Below, piece after piece: positions 50,853 to 63,679 of a stretch of DNA of 64,000 nt (position 1 is its first letter; every line of letters starts with the position of its first letter). The translations under genes were made by a program, and so were the position numbers. The notes under the pieces are model-generated. The model searched no databases, was not told the DNA's origin, and saw nothing but the letters and a program-made list of their open reading frames with translations. Origin of the DNA: Ectopseudomonas composti (lineage in GTDB: Bacteria; Pseudomonadota; Gammaproteobacteria; Pseudomonadales; Pseudomonadaceae); NCBI RefSeq assembly GCF_900115475.1, contig NZ_FOWP01000001.1, forward strand, positions 777,802 through 841,801. Direction: 5' to 3'.

Positions 50853-52151
50853 TTACAACGTCTTCTCGAACACCTTCGAATTGCGCTGGTAGTTGTACAG
50901 CGACGCCCGCGCGGTCGGCATCCGCTCGACACTGCTCGGTTCGAAGCCGCGCTCGCGGAACCAGTGGGCAGTGCGGGTAGTGAGCACGAACAGGGTCTTG
51001 ATCCCCTGCGCCCGCGCCCTGGCCTCGATACGTTCGAGCAGCTCGTCACCACGACCACCGTGGCGGTAATCGGGGTTGACCGCCAGGCAGGCCAGTTCGC
51101 CACAGTCGGAGTCGGCGATGGGATACAGCGCCGCGCAGGCGATGATCAGCCCCTCACGCTCGACGATGCTGAACTGCTCGATCTCGCGTTCCAGCACCTC
51201 GCGCGAACGGCGCACCAGAATGCCCTGCTCCTCCAGCGGGCTGATCAACTCGATCAGGCCACCGACATCCTCGATGGTCGCCTCGCGCAACGACTCGAAC
51301 TGCTCCTGCGCCACCAGCGTACCGTTACCGGTGCGGGTGAACAGCTCGCTAAGCAGCGCACCATCGGTGGCATAGCTGACGATATGACTGCGTTTCACCC
51401 CGCCTCGGCAGGCTTCAGCCGCGGCGTCGAGCAGCTCGCCCTGGTAGTTGCTGCCCAGGCGCGTCAGGTGCGCCGGCACCTGCTGCGGGCGCAGCTCACG
51501 CACCAGCCGGCCCTGATCGTCGAGCAGACCGTCTTCGGCGCCGAACAGCAGCAGCTTGTCGGCACCCAGGTCGATGGCCGCGCGGGTGGCGACATCCTCA
51601 CAGGCCAGGTTGAAAATTTCCCCGGTGGGCGAATAGCCCAGCGGCGACAGCAGCACGATGCTGCGTTCGTCGAGCTGGCGATTGATGCCCTTGCGGTCGA
51701 TGCGTCGTACTTCGCCGGTGTGGTGGTAGTCGACACCATCGAGCACGCCGATCGGCCGCGCGGTAACGAAGTTGCCGCTGGTCAGGCGCAGGCGCGAGCC
51801 CTGCATCGGCGAGGCGGCCATGTCCATCGACAGGCGTGCTTCGATGGCGATGCGCAGTTGACCGACGGCATCGATCACGCATTCCAGGGTCGGCGCATCG
51901 GTAATGCGCAGGTCACGATGGTAATGCGGCGTCAGGCCACGAGCCGTAAGGCGTGCCTCGATCTGCGGGCGCGAGCCATGCACCAGCACCAGGCGCACGC
52001 CGAGGCTGTGCAGCAACACCAGGTCGTGGACGATATTGGCGAAATTCGGGTGGGCAACGCCCTCCCCCGGCAGCATGACCACGAAGGTGCAGTCGCGGTG
52101 GGCGTTGATGTAGGGCGAAGCGTGGCGTAACCAGGTGACGTAGTCGTGCAT
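50853..52151 (-). CDS. argA: N-acetylglutamate synthase
   Basis: 432 residues: amino-acid kinase-like N-terminal domain (FVVMLPGEGVAH; LVLVHGSRPQIEARL) that binds arginine, and a C-terminal GNAT acetyltransferase domain (LAVNPDYRHGGRGDELLERIEARA). First step of arginine synthesis, inhibited by arginine. In line with Pseudomonas, argE follows upstream on the same strand. Confidence 0.95.
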   Translation of the reverse strand: MHDYVTWLRHASPYINAHRDCTFVVMLPGEGVAHPNFANIVHDLVLLHSLGVRLVLVHGSRPQIEARLTARGLTPHYHRDLRITDAPTLECVIDAVGQLRIAIEARLSMDMAASPMQGSRLRLTSGNFVTARPIGVLDGVDYHHTGEVRRIDRKGINRQLDERSIVLLSPLGYSPTGEIFNLACEDVATRAAIDLGADKLLLFGAEDGLLDDQGRLVRELRPQQVPAHLTRLGSNYQGELLDAAAEACRGGVKRSHIVSYATDGALLSELFTRTGNGTLVAQEQFESLREATIEDVGGLIELISPLEEQGILVRRSREVLEREIEQFSIVEREGLIIACAALYPIADSDCGELACLAVNPDYRHGGRGDELLERIEARARAQGIKTLFVLTTRTAHWFRERGFEPSSVERMPTARASLYNYQRNSKVFEKTL

Positions 52152-52174
52152 GTAAAGATCCGTGGCGTCCAGAC

Positions 52175-52195
52175 GTAGGGCGGGTACAACCCGCC
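52175..52195. repeat. REP-like palindrome, family B (single)
   Basis: GTAGGGCGGGTACAACCC unit between argA and argE; the second half (GGCGGGCTC at 52207) is degraded. Confidence 0.65.
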
Positions 52196-52226
52196 ATGAG
52201 CGAAAAGGCGGGCTCGGTGCTGGCTC

Positions 52227-53393
52227 TCATCGTCGTTGCACGTCTTCACTCCGGGTCAGGCAATAGTGTTGGATCAGTTGGCGCAGTATGGCCACAGTAG
52301 GTTCGATGCGGGCCAGCTCCAGGTGTTCCCCGGGCTGGTGCGCACAATCGATATCGCCGGGGCCAAGCACCAGCGTCTCGCAGCCAAGTTGCTGAAGATA
52401 AGGCGCCTCGGTGCCAAATGCCACCGCTTGCGCGCTGTGCCCGGTCAGACGCTCGGCCACACGCACCAGCTCGGCATCGGCAGCCTGCTCGAAAGGCGGC
52501 ACCGCGGGGAACAGCGGGCCGTAGTCGATACGCACCTGATGCTTGAGCGCCAGCGGCTGTAACTTGCCACGAATGGCTTCGCGCAACTGCTCGGGATCCA
52601 TACCCGGTAGCGGGCGCAGGTCGAACTCCAGCGCACACTGGCCGCAGATGCGATTGGGGTTGTCGCCGCCGTGGATGCAGCCCAGGTTAAGCGTCGGCTG
52701 CGGCACACCGAACTGTGGGTTGTTGAACTCGCGCTGCCACTGCGCACGCAGGCCGCGCAACTCACCCATCACGTCCTGCATGGCCTCCAGCGCACTGCGG
52801 CCTAGAGCCGGATCGGAGGAGTGGCCGCTCTGCCCGAGAATGTCGATGCGCTCCATCATCACGCCCTTGTGCAGGCGGATCGGCTTGAGGCCGGTCGGCT
52901 CACCGATCACCGCAGCGCGACCCAGCGGCCGGCCGGCGTCGGCCAGGGCACGGGCACCGGCCATGGAGCTTTCTTCATCACAGGTGGCGAGGATCAGTAG
53001 CGGTTGCTTGAACGGCTGATCGAGCAGCGGCCGCACAGCTTCGATGGCCAGGGCGAAGAAGCCCTTCATGTCACAACTGCCGAGGCCCACCCAGCGGTCA
53101 CCGACCTCGGTCAGCTTGAGCGGGTCGGTCTGCCACAGGGCGGCATCGAACGGCACGGTGTCGCTGTGCCCGGCCAGCACCAGGCCACCGGGACCGGAGC
53201 CATAGCTGGCCAGCAGGTTGAACTTGCCGGGAGCGATCTGCTGGGTTTCACAGGTAAAGCCCAGGTCACCTAGCCAGGCGGCGAGCAGCTCGATGACAGG
53301 CGCATTGCTCTGGTCCCAGTTGGGCTGGGTACAGCTCACCGAGGGCGCTGCGATCAGCGCGGCGAACTGCTCTTGAAAGGACGGCAAGGGCAT
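52227..53393 (-). CDS. argE: Acetylornithine deacetylase
   Basis: 388 residues of M20 peptidase family. Zinc ligands: LAGHSDTVPFD, GSCDMKGFFALA, CDEESS and a C-terminal His region (YLQQLGCETLVLGPGDIDCAHQ, part). Catalyses N-acetylornithine deacetylation. ATG at 53393 with GGAGAG upstream. Same strand and order as argA; the REP unit between them suggests separate regulation. Confidence 0.93.
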   Translation of the reverse strand: MPLPSFQEQFAALIAAPSVSCTQPNWDQSNAPVIELLAAWLGDLGFTCETQQIAPGKFNLLASYGSGPGGLVLAGHSDTVPFDAALWQTDPLKLTEVGDRWVGLGSCDMKGFFALAIEAVRPLLDQPFKQPLLILATCDEESSMAGARALADAGRPLGRAAVIGEPTGLKPIRLHKGVMMERIDILGQSGHSSDPALGRSALEAMQDVMGELRGLRAQWQREFNNPQFGVPQPTLNLGCIHGGDNPNRICGQCALEFDLRPLPGMDPEQLREAIRGKLQPLALKHQVRIDYGPLFPAVPPFEQAADAELVRVAERLTGHSAQAVAFGTEAPYLQQLGCETLVLGPGDIDCAHQPGEHLELARIEPTVAILRQLIQHYCLTRSEDVQRR

Positions 53394-53403
53394 CGGCGCT
53401 CTC

Positions 53404-53435
53404 CAAAAAACGATGCCCCATCATAGGGGCATCGT
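53404..53435 (-). terminator. Intrinsic terminator of the PiT operon
   Basis: ACGATGCCCC (53410-53419) pairs with GGGGCATCGT (53426-53435) over a 6-nt loop; on the minus strand it is followed by TTTTTTGG. It lies 28 bp past the PiT stop. Confidence 0.88.
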
Positions 53436-53462
53436 CTTATCGGTGAAACCGCCGAAGTGGAA

Positions 53463-54734
53463 TCAGACCCCGCCGAACAGCGCGCGCAAGATGAAGAAGA
53501 AGATGATCGACAGGATCGCACCAGCCGGCAGGGTGATGATCCAGGACAGGAAGATCTTGCCGATCATGCCCAGGTTCAGCGCACCGATGCCGCGCGCCAG
53601 GCCAACGCCGAGAATCGCGCCCACCAGGGTGTGGGTGGTGGATACCGGCAAACCCAGGCCCGAGGCGCTGACCACGGTGGTGGCAGCGGCCAGTTCGGCA
53701 GCGAAACCGCGGCTGGGGGTCAGCTCGGTGATTTCCTTGCCGATGGTGGCGATCACTTTGTAACCGTAGGTGGCCAGGCCTATCACGATACCCAGCGCGC
53801 CCAGTAGCAGGATCCAGCCCGGCACCAGCGACTTCTCGCCAGCCGCCAACTCACCACCACTCTGGATCACACCGACGATGGCAGCCAGCGGACCCACTGC
53901 GTTGGCCACGTCGTTGGAGCCGTGAGCGAAGGCCATGGAGCAGGCAGTGAAGATCATCAGGATGGCGAACACCTTCTCCACGCTGGAGAAGTGGAAGGCC
54001 TTGTCGGCCTCGACATCGACATGGATGCGGCTCAGCAGGGCGATACCGATCAGCATGACCAGCACGCCGATACCGATCGAAAGCATGAAGCCTTCGGTGC
54101 TGGAGAGGTCTAGACCGACGTGCTTGAGGCCCTTGGTCATGGTCATCAGCGAGATCATGAAGCCGGTGATGAACATGTACAGCGGCACGTAGCGCTTGGC
54201 GTTGAGGAAGGGGTTGTCGGTATCGATGATAAGCTTCTGCACGCTGACGAACAGGCAGAAGGAGATGATCCCGGCCAGCATCGGCGTGACCACCCAACTG
54301 GCGACAATGGGGCCGACGCCGCTCCAGTGCACCGCATCCATCGATACGCCAACTGCGGCGAAACCGATTACCGCGCCGACAATGGTGTGCGTGGTGGAGA
54401 CCGGCCAGCCGCGCGTCGAAGCCACCAGCAGCCAGGTACCCGCGGCCAGCAACGCCGACATCATGCCCAGCACCATAAGATTGGGGCTGATCATGTTGGC
54501 ATCGACAATGCCGTTCTTGATGGTTTCGGTCACCTCGCCGCCAGCCAGATAGGCACCGGCGAACTCAAAGACCATGGCGATGATGATCGCCTGCTTGATG
54601 GTCAGCGCGCGTGAGCCAACCGAAGTACCCATGGCATTGGCCACGTCATTGGCGCCGACGCCCCAGGCCATGAAAAAACCGAAAAGACAGGCGAGGACGA
54701 GCAGAAGCAGCCCGTAGTCCGCAATAAGAGACAT
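53463..54734 (-). CDS. pit: PiT-family low-affinity phosphate transporter
   Basis: 423 residues with about ten membrane segments. Two family repeats with GANDVANAMGTSVG near residue 28 and HGSNDVANAVGPLA in the second half. Moves metal-phosphate with protons. Downstream of the DUF47 gene with a 38-bp gap, a typical operon, closed by an intrinsic terminator. Confidence 0.94.
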   Translation of the reverse strand: MSLIADYGLLLLVLACLFGFFMAWGVGANDVANAMGTSVGSRALTIKQAIIIAMVFEFAGAYLAGGEVTETIKNGIVDANMISPNLMVLGMMSALLAAGTWLLVASTRGWPVSTTHTIVGAVIGFAAVGVSMDAVHWSGVGPIVASWVVTPMLAGIISFCLFVSVQKLIIDTDNPFLNAKRYVPLYMFITGFMISLMTMTKGLKHVGLDLSSTEGFMLSIGIGVLVMLIGIALLSRIHVDVEADKAFHFSSVEKVFAILMIFTACSMAFAHGSNDVANAVGPLAAIVGVIQSGGELAAGEKSLVPGWILLLGALGIVIGLATYGYKVIATIGKEITELTPSRGFAAELAAATTVVSASGLGLPVSTTHTLVGAILGVGLARGIGALNLGMIGKIFLSWIITLPAGAILSIIFFFILRALFGGV

Positions 54735-54772
54735 AATGAGTTATCCGTAGATCCCAGAAAGGACACTGGCGC

Positions 54773-55450
54773 TTAGCGCGCCAGCAGTTGTTCCAGTCGG
54801 TTGCCCACTCGTTGGGCACGGTCGGCGACGTCGCCGATCCAGTCGATGATCTGATAGAGGAACATCACATCGACCGGGGGAAGGTCCTTCTCCAGCTTGA
54901 ACAGGTTGCGGCGCACCTCGATCTGCAGGCGATCGGTGTCGTTTTCGATCGAACCGAGTTCCTCGATCAGGTTTTCCACAAGCACAGCTTCACGGCCGGC
55001 GAAGCCGGTCTCAAGCAGTTCGTCCAATTCGTTCATCGCCTTCAGCGCCTGGGCGCTGGCGTCCACGCTGCGCTGCACGTAGGTGCGTACCAACGGCTGC
55101 AACGGCTGCGGAATAGCCATCTGCCGGCCGAGCATCAGGCCGGCGATGTCCTTGGCACGGTTGGCGACTTTGTCCTGTACACTGAGCAGCTCAAGCAGGT
55201 CCGAACGCGGCACCGGCAGGAACAGGCTTTTGGGCAGGTGCAGGCGCACGCTTTTCTTCAGCTTGTCGGCCTCGTGCTCCAGCCGGGACATCTCCTGTTG
55301 TACCTGTTCTACCTTGGCCCAGTCCTCGACCATTATGGCTTCGAAGAAGGGAACAAGGTTCGCCGCGCACTCGTGGGCCTTGGCGATATGCTGTTGCATG
55401 GGGCCGATGGGTGAACGGCCGAACAGGCTGACAAAGGGATTGATAGGCAT
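54773..55450 (-). CDS. DUF47/TIGR00153 PhoU-like accessory protein
   Basis: 225 residues, all-alpha PhoU-like bundle (EHEADKLKKSVRLHLPK; ENDTDRLQIEVRRNLFKLE). Genes of this family are nearly always next to pit and thought to regulate it, as PhoU does for Pst. Divergent from the CYTH-CHAD gene. Confidence 0.92.
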   Translation of the reverse strand: MPINPFVSLFGRSPIGPMQQHIAKAHECAANLVPFFEAIMVEDWAKVEQVQQEMSRLEHEADKLKKSVRLHLPKSLFLPVPRSDLLELLSVQDKVANRAKDIAGLMLGRQMAIPQPLQPLVRTYVQRSVDASAQALKAMNELDELLETGFAGREAVLVENLIEELGSIENDTDRLQIEVRRNLFKLEKDLPPVDVMFLYQIIDWIGDVADRAQRVGNRLEQLLAR

Positions 55451-55524
55451 AGGGTAAGCCCCCGTTTTGAGAAGGTCGCAAGTATAGGGACCGGCTTCGT
55501 CATTCGCCAGCGCGCGTCATCGGT

Positions 55525-55543
55525 CTGTCACATTTTCATAAAA
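55525..55543 (+). promoter_or_regulatory. Pho-box-like half site between DUF47 and CYTH-CHAD genes
   Basis: CTGTCACATTTTCATAAAA resembles one intact half (CTGTCA) plus a degraded second half of the PhoB consensus. Located 20-38 bp before the CYTH-CHAD ATG in a divergent gap with phosphate genes. Confidence 0.35.
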
Positions 55544-55562
55544 GGCTATCTAGCTCTCCACC

Positions 55563-56927
55563 ATGGTCAAAGAAACCGAAATCAAACTGCGCGCCAGCCG
55601 CGCCACCCTGGCCGCTCTGCGTGAACATCCGTTGCTGAAGAAGCGCAACAAGAGCGGCTGGCAGCGCGGCGAGCTGTTCAACCAGTACTACGACACCCCG
55701 GACCGCGACCTGGCTAGCGCCAAGGTCGCCTTGCGCCTGCGCCGTGACGGCGAACAGTTCATCCAGACCCTGAAAAGCCGTGGCCAAAGCGTCGCCGGTC
55801 TGTCCGAACGCAACGAGTGGGACTGGTACCTGAGCAAGGCCAAGCTTGACCTGAAAAAGCTTGATGACAGTTGCTGGCCGGCCAGCCTCGCCGAGCTGGA
55901 CAAGAAAACCCTGCAGCCGCTGTTCACCACCGATTTCGTTCGCGAGAAGGCCGAAATTGCCTGGGGCCGCGGCAAGGCCAAGGTGGTCATCGAAGCCGCG
56001 CTGGACCTGGGCAAGGTCATCGCTGGCGAGGGCGAAGAAGAGATCTGCGAACTGGAGCTGGAACTGCGCCAGGGCGAACCTGCCGCCCTGCTGGAGCTGG
56101 CCTGCGAACTGGCCGCCGAACTGCCCCTGATGCCATGCGATATCAGCAAGGCCGAGCGCGGCTATCGCCTGTTCGACGCCGGCAGCTACACCCTCAGCCT
56201 GCCGGCTCCCGAGCTGAACGCCGAGATGAGCCTGGACGATGCATTTGCCGCACTCGCCTGGCACCTGCTCGGCGCCAGTCAGCGCCTGGCCGAACAGTAT
56301 CGCTGGAACGGCCATTGGAGCCTGTTGCAGCAATGGCTGGAACAACTGATCGACCTGCGCGCCCTGCTCGCCAGCCTCGGGCAGGCCGCGCCACGGGCCA
56401 GCTCGCGTGAGCTGCGCGAAGCACTCGACGCCCTGCTCGACGATTGGCGTCCACGCCTGGCGGCTGGCCAGGAAGACGACAGCATGCGGCGAAACGCTCC
56501 GGCGCTGTTCGCCGCCGAGCTGGATGGCTGCCGCTGGGGCCTGCTGTCGCTGAAGCTGTCGCACTGGCTACTGCAACGCAGCTGGACGCAAGCGCGCAAC
56601 AATCGTGGCAACCGCCAGGGCAACGCCGCCCTGGGTAACTGGCTGCCGACCCTGCTGGCAGAAGAAGGCGCGGCCCTGCAACTGCGCCGCTACCAGCAAC
56701 AACCGGAAGACCTGGCTGAGCAGATGCCACGTCTGGAACGCCTGCTGGTCTGGCTGCGCCTGGCGCGCGGCGTGCTGGAAGTGCCCGAGGTCGACCGCCT
56801 GTATGGCGAGCTGAACAAGCTCTACGAACTGGCGCAGCAGGACCTGGACGACGAGCAGCGTCAGCTGCGCGCGACTCAGACGCAGATCGTGAACAGCCTC
56901 AAGGCCTGGAAGGCGTTGGTGAAATAG
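55563..56927 (+). CDS. CYTH-CHAD protein, inorganic triphosphatase YgiF-like
   Basis: 454 residues. N-terminal CYTH domain starts with the ExExK motif KETEIKLR and keeps the basic/acidic tunnel residues (LRLRRDGEQFIQTLK; ELELELRQGEP). C-terminal CHAD domain (from about 225) is helical and Arg/His rich, a polyphosphate-binding type. Predicted to hydrolyse triphosphate to phosphate and pyrophosphate. Adjacent to phosphate uptake genes, so linked to phosphate metabolism. Confidence 0.9.
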   Translation: MVKETEIKLRASRATLAALREHPLLKKRNKSGWQRGELFNQYYDTPDRDLASAKVALRLRRDGEQFIQTLKSRGQSVAGLSERNEWDWYLSKAKLDLKKLDDSCWPASLAELDKKTLQPLFTTDFVREKAEIAWGRGKAKVVIEAALDLGKVIAGEGEEEICELELELRQGEPAALLELACELAAELPLMPCDISKAERGYRLFDAGSYTLSLPAPELNAEMSLDDAFAALAWHLLGASQRLAEQYRWNGHWSLLQQWLEQLIDLRALLASLGQAAPRASSRELREALDALLDDWRPRLAAGQEDDSMRRNAPALFAAELDGCRWGLLSLKLSHWLLQRSWTQARNNRGNRQGNAALGNWLPTLLAEEGAALQLRRYQQQPEDLAEQMPRLERLLVWLRLARGVLEVPEVDRLYGELNKLYELAQQDLDDEQRQLRATQTQIVNSLKAWKALVK

Positions 56928-56948
56928 CGGCTGGGCGCTCACAACCTT

Positions 56949-56971
56949 CGCGGCTGAAGCCGCTCCTACAG
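56949..56971. repeat. REP-like palindrome, family E (single)
   Basis: CGCGGCTGAAGCCGCTCCTA with the CTCCTACAG end, between the CYTH-CHAD and spuH genes. Confidence 0.65.
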
Positions 56972-57005
56972 ATCGCGGTACAACGCCCCGATCAGTGACA
57001 CCATG

Positions 57006-57033
57006 AAAAACGGGCCCCGCGGGGCCCGTTTTT
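57006..57033. terminator. Bidirectional intrinsic terminator
   Basis: A perfect 28-nt palindrome with GGGCCC GC GGGCCC core flanked by five A and five T, so each strand ends in a U-run. It separates the convergent CYTH-CHAD and polyamine operons. Confidence 0.9.
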
Positions 57034-57049
57034 GCTTTCAGCCAGACGC

Positions 57050-57928
57050 TTAGTTGCTGCGACGACTGTCGACGACCTGCTGCCAGGACGGATTGGTGGT
57101 CTCGTCCATGGCCTGCTGCATGGCCTTCTTGCGTTTTTCCTCGGCGCGATGGGCGAAGAACCAGGCCAGGAAGGTGGCAAACGACACCGCCAGCAGGATC
57201 AGGCTGGCCACCGCATTGATCTCCGGTTTGACCCCCAGGCGCACGGCGGAGAAGATCTCCATCGGCAGGGTGGTCGACCCCGGACCGGATACGAAGCTAG
57301 CCAGTACCAGGTCGTCCAGTGACAGGGCGAACGACATCATCGCCCCCGCCGCCAGCGACGGCGCGATCATCGGCACGGTGATCAGGAAGAACACCTTCCA
57401 TGGCCGCGCGCCCAGGTCCATGGCCGCCTCTTCGATGGACATGTCCAGCTCACGCAGACGCGACGACACCACCACCGCCACGTAGGCCGAGCAGAAGGTG
57501 GTGTGGGCGATCCAGATGGTGGTCATGCCACGCTGCATCGGCCAGCCGATCAACTGCGCCATCAGCACGAACAGCAGCAGCAGGGACAGACCGGTGATCA
57601 CTTCCGGCATCACCAGCGGTGCGGTGACCAGGCCACCGAACAGGGTTCGTCCCTTGAAGTGGGTGATGCGGGTCAGCACGAAGGCCGCCAGAGTACCCAG
57701 CGCCACCGCCGCGATGGCGGTGTAGCAGGCGATTTCCAGCGAGCGCATCACCGAGTTCATCAGTTGCGTGTTGTCCAGCAGGCCGACGTACCACTTCACC
57801 GACCAGCCGCCCCACACCGTTACCAGCCGCGAGGCGTTGAACGAGTAGATGACCAGAATGACCATGGGCAGGTAGATGAACGCCAGACCAACCCAGAGCA
57901 TGATACTGGAGAAACTGAAACGCTTCAT
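57050..57928 (-). CDS. spuH: Polyamine ABC transporter permease SpuH/PotI-like
   Basis: 292 residues, six membrane segments and the permease EAA loop EEAAMDLGARPWKVFFLITVP. Last gene of the operon. Its start ATGA lies at the end of a duplicated segment containing the spuG tail. Family role: inner membrane channel for putrescine/spermidine. Confidence 0.9.
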   Translation of the reverse strand: MKRFSFSSIMLWVGLAFIYLPMVILVIYSFNASRLVTVWGGWSVKWYVGLLDNTQLMNSVMRSLEIACYTAIAAVALGTLAAFVLTRITHFKGRTLFGGLVTAPLVMPEVITGLSLLLLFVLMAQLIGWPMQRGMTTIWIAHTTFCSAYVAVVVSSRLRELDMSIEEAAMDLGARPWKVFFLITVPMIAPSLAAGAMMSFALSLDDLVLASFVSGPGSTTLPMEIFSAVRLGVKPEINAVASLILLAVSFATFLAWFFAHRAEEKRKKAMQQAMDETTNPSWQQVVDSRRSN

Positions 57929-58014
57929 GGGCGGCCCTCCAGCTCTTTAGCTCCGCTTCTGGTTGGAAGGTCGGTTGAACGGAATGATGGGCTCGCAGTG
58001 ATTGAACGAATCAT
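57925..58014 (-). pseudogene. 29-codon mini-ORF made by duplication of the spuG-spuH junction
   Basis: On the minus strand an ATG (58014-58012) overlaps the spuG stop, and the frame runs 29 codons to a TGA (57927-57925) that overlaps the spuH ATG. Its last residues, AKELEGRP, equal the spuG C-terminus. The spuG tail at 58012-58064 is repeated at 57926-57991: 23 of 26 bases match in the first block and 18 of 19 in the second, with 13 extra bases between them. Thus the old ATGA junction was copied and its rearranged tail fills the gap. Whether it is translated is unknown. Confidence 0.78.
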
Positions 58015-58919
58015 GGCCGCCCCTCCAACTCTTTAGCCTGGTTACGGTTGAACAGAATGATGGGCACGATGAGGATCGCCAGCATCACCACGGCCAGAGC
58101 AGACGCCACAGGCCAGTCGCGGTTGTTGAAGAACTCCTGCCACAGCACCTTGCCGATCATCAGGGTCTCCGGGCCGCCAAGCAGTTCGGGGATGACGAAC
58201 TCGCCGACCACCGGAATGAACACCAGCATGGAGCCGGCGATGATGCCGTTCTTCGACAACGGCACGGTGATCTTCCAGAAATTGTTGAAGTTGCTCGACC
58301 CCAGGTCCGAGGCCGCCTCCAGCAGGCTCAGATCATGCTTCACCAGGTTGGCGTAGAGCGGCAGGATCATGAACGGCAGGTAGGAGTACACAACGCCGAT
58401 ATAGACCGCCGTGTTGGTGTTGAGTATCTGCAGAGGCGAGTCGATCAGGCCAATGCCCATCAGCAGGCTGTTGAGCAGCCCGTTGTTGCCGAGAATGCCC
58501 ATCCAGGCATAGACGCGGATCAGGATCGCGGTCCAGGTCGGCATCATGATCAACAGCAGCAACACCGTCTGCTGCGACTTCGGCGCCCTGGCGATGGCGT
58601 AGGCCATCGGGTAGCCGATCACCAGGCACAGCACGGTGCTGAAGAAGGCCACTTTCAACGAGCCGAGGTATGCCGACAGGTACAGGGCATCCTCGGTGAG
58701 GAAGATGTAGTTGCCGAAATTCAGCAACAGCGTCAGCTTGTTGTCCGCCCACTCGTAGATTTCCGTATACGGCGGAATCGCGACATCGGCCTCGGCGAAG
58801 CTGATCTTCAGCACGATGATGAACGGCAGCAGGAAGAACATGAACAGCCAGAGGAAGGGTATGCCGATCACGGCATGCCGGCCCCTCGGCAAGTAGCGCG
58901 AGAGTTTGGCCAGTTTCAT
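58011..58919 (-). CDS. spuG: Polyamine ABC transporter permease SpuG/PotH-like
   Basis: 302 residues with six membrane segments. EAA loop reads LEAASDLGSSNFNNFWKITVPL. ATG at 58919 overlaps the ATPase stop by 4 nt. The open frame continues to 59018 but only inside the ATPase gene. Forms the heterodimeric channel with SpuH. Confidence 0.92.
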   Translation of the reverse strand: MKLAKLSRYLPRGRHAVIGIPFLWLFMFFLLPFIIVLKISFAEADVAIPPYTEIYEWADNKLTLLLNFGNYIFLTEDALYLSAYLGSLKVAFFSTVLCLVIGYPMAYAIARAPKSQQTVLLLLIMMPTWTAILIRVYAWMGILGNNGLLNSLLMGIGLIDSPLQILNTNTAVYIGVVYSYLPFMILPLYANLVKHDLSLLEAASDLGSSNFNNFWKITVPLSKNGIIAGSMLVFIPVVGEFVIPELLGGPETLMIGKVLWQEFFNNRDWPVASALAVVMLAILIVPIILFNRNQAKELEGRP

Positions 58920-60070
58920 GATTGCAGTACCACGCCGCTGTCGTCTTCCCAGTACACCACCACGGGGTCGTCCCAAGTCGGACGCTTGCCGCGGCGCTCG
59001 GCGTTGGCAATGAAGCACTGCACGACCTGTCCGGCGGTGAGCTTGACGTAGTACACCGAGTGACCACCCAGGTAGGCGATGTCATGCACGTGGCCGCGGC
59101 TCCAGTTGTACTCGGGGTGCTCGTGGTCTTCCGGCAGCGCGGTGGCCATCAGCAGCTTCTCGGGGCGCAGGGCGTAGCTGACGGACTTGTTCTCGGCGCG
59201 GGTACTGACGCCGTGGCCGATGTAGATAGGCTTGTCCAGCTGCGGACAATCGATGATCGCGTGGTCGACCTCGTCCGTGGTGATCTGGCCATCGAACAGG
59301 TTGACGTTGCCGATGAACTCGCACACCAGGCGGCTGGTCGGGGTCTCGTAGATATCGATCGGGCTACCGGTCTGGGCGATCCAGCCCAGGTGCATGATGG
59401 CGATACGCTGGGCCATGGTCATGGCCTCTTCCTGGTCGTGAGTCACCATCACGCAGGTCACGCCAACGCGCTCGATGATTTCCACCAGTTCCAGCTGCAT
59501 CTGCGAACGCAGCTTCTTGTCCAGCGCACCCATTGGCTCGTCGAGCAACAGCAATTTGGGTCGCTTGGCCAGCGAGCGGGCCAGGGCCACGCGCTGACGC
59601 TGACCACCGGAGAGCTGATGCGGCTTGCGCTTGGCATACTGGGTCATGTGCACCAGCTTGAGCATCTCGGCCACACGCTCGTCGATCTCGGCCTTGGAGA
59701 GCTTGTCCTGCTGCAGGCCGAAGGCAATGTTCTGCGCCACGGTCATGTGCGGGAACAGGGCGTAGGACTGGAACATCATGTTGATCGGACGCTGATAAGG
59801 CGGCATATCGGTGATGTCGACGCCATCGAGGATGATGCGCCCTTCGGTGGGCCGTTCGAAGCCGGCCAGCATGCGCAGCAGGGTCGACTTGCCCGAGCCG
59901 GAGCCGCCCAGCAGGGCGAAGATCTCACCCTTGTTGATGGTCAGCGAGACATCGTCGACGGCCACGGTCTCGTCGAACTTCTTGGTTACCCGATCGATCT
60001 TGACCAGCACCTCTTTCGGTGTCTGATCCCCCTCGAGGGCTTTTTTGTAGGCGCTGGAGGCAACAGCCAT
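58916..60070 (-). CDS. spuF: Polyamine ABC transporter ATP-binding protein SpuF/PotA-like
   Basis: 384 residues. Walker A LLGGSGSGKST, signature HQLSGGQRQRVAL, Walker B LLLLDEPMGALD, H-loop VTHDQ, and a C-terminal TOBE/OB regulatory domain (from about 300; YALRPEKLLMA). Energises the permeases. Separated from the binding-protein genes by a hairpin. Confidence 0.93.
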   Translation of the reverse strand: MAVASSAYKKALEGDQTPKEVLVKIDRVTKKFDETVAVDDVSLTINKGEIFALLGGSGSGKSTLLRMLAGFERPTEGRIILDGVDITDMPPYQRPINMMFQSYALFPHMTVAQNIAFGLQQDKLSKAEIDERVAEMLKLVHMTQYAKRKPHQLSGGQRQRVALARSLAKRPKLLLLDEPMGALDKKLRSQMQLELVEIIERVGVTCVMVTHDQEEAMTMAQRIAIMHLGWIAQTGSPIDIYETPTSRLVCEFIGNVNLFDGQITTDEVDHAIIDCPQLDKPIYIGHGVSTRAENKSVSYALRPEKLLMATALPEDHEHPEYNWSRGHVHDIAYLGGHSVYYVKLTAGQVVQCFIANAERRGKRPTWDDPVVVYWEDDSGVVLQS

Positions 60071-60093
60071 TTAGGAAAACTCCCGGAAGATTG

Positions 60094-60116
60094 TGCCCGA
60101 CCCCTGCGGTCGGGCA
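60094..60116 (-). terminator. Intra-operon hairpin between binding-protein and ATPase genes
   Basis: TGCCCGACC (60094-60102) pairs with GGTCGGGCA (60108-60116), 9 bp perfect, in the 53-bp gap. Such stems after periplasmic binding-protein genes protect the upstream mRNA or attenuate downstream expression, keeping binding protein in excess. Confidence 0.6.
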
Positions 60117-60123
60117 GGAACGA

Positions 60124-63635
<3,512 letters not shown>

Positions 63636-63679
63636 TCATGGCACCGCTGACAACTTTCCGTGACTGCGGGCTTTCAGAC

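Noticed and set aside
57006..57033. Palindrome as a REP element
   Set aside because: It lacks the GTAG/CTAC ends and has A/T runs at both ends, so it is a bidirectional terminator.
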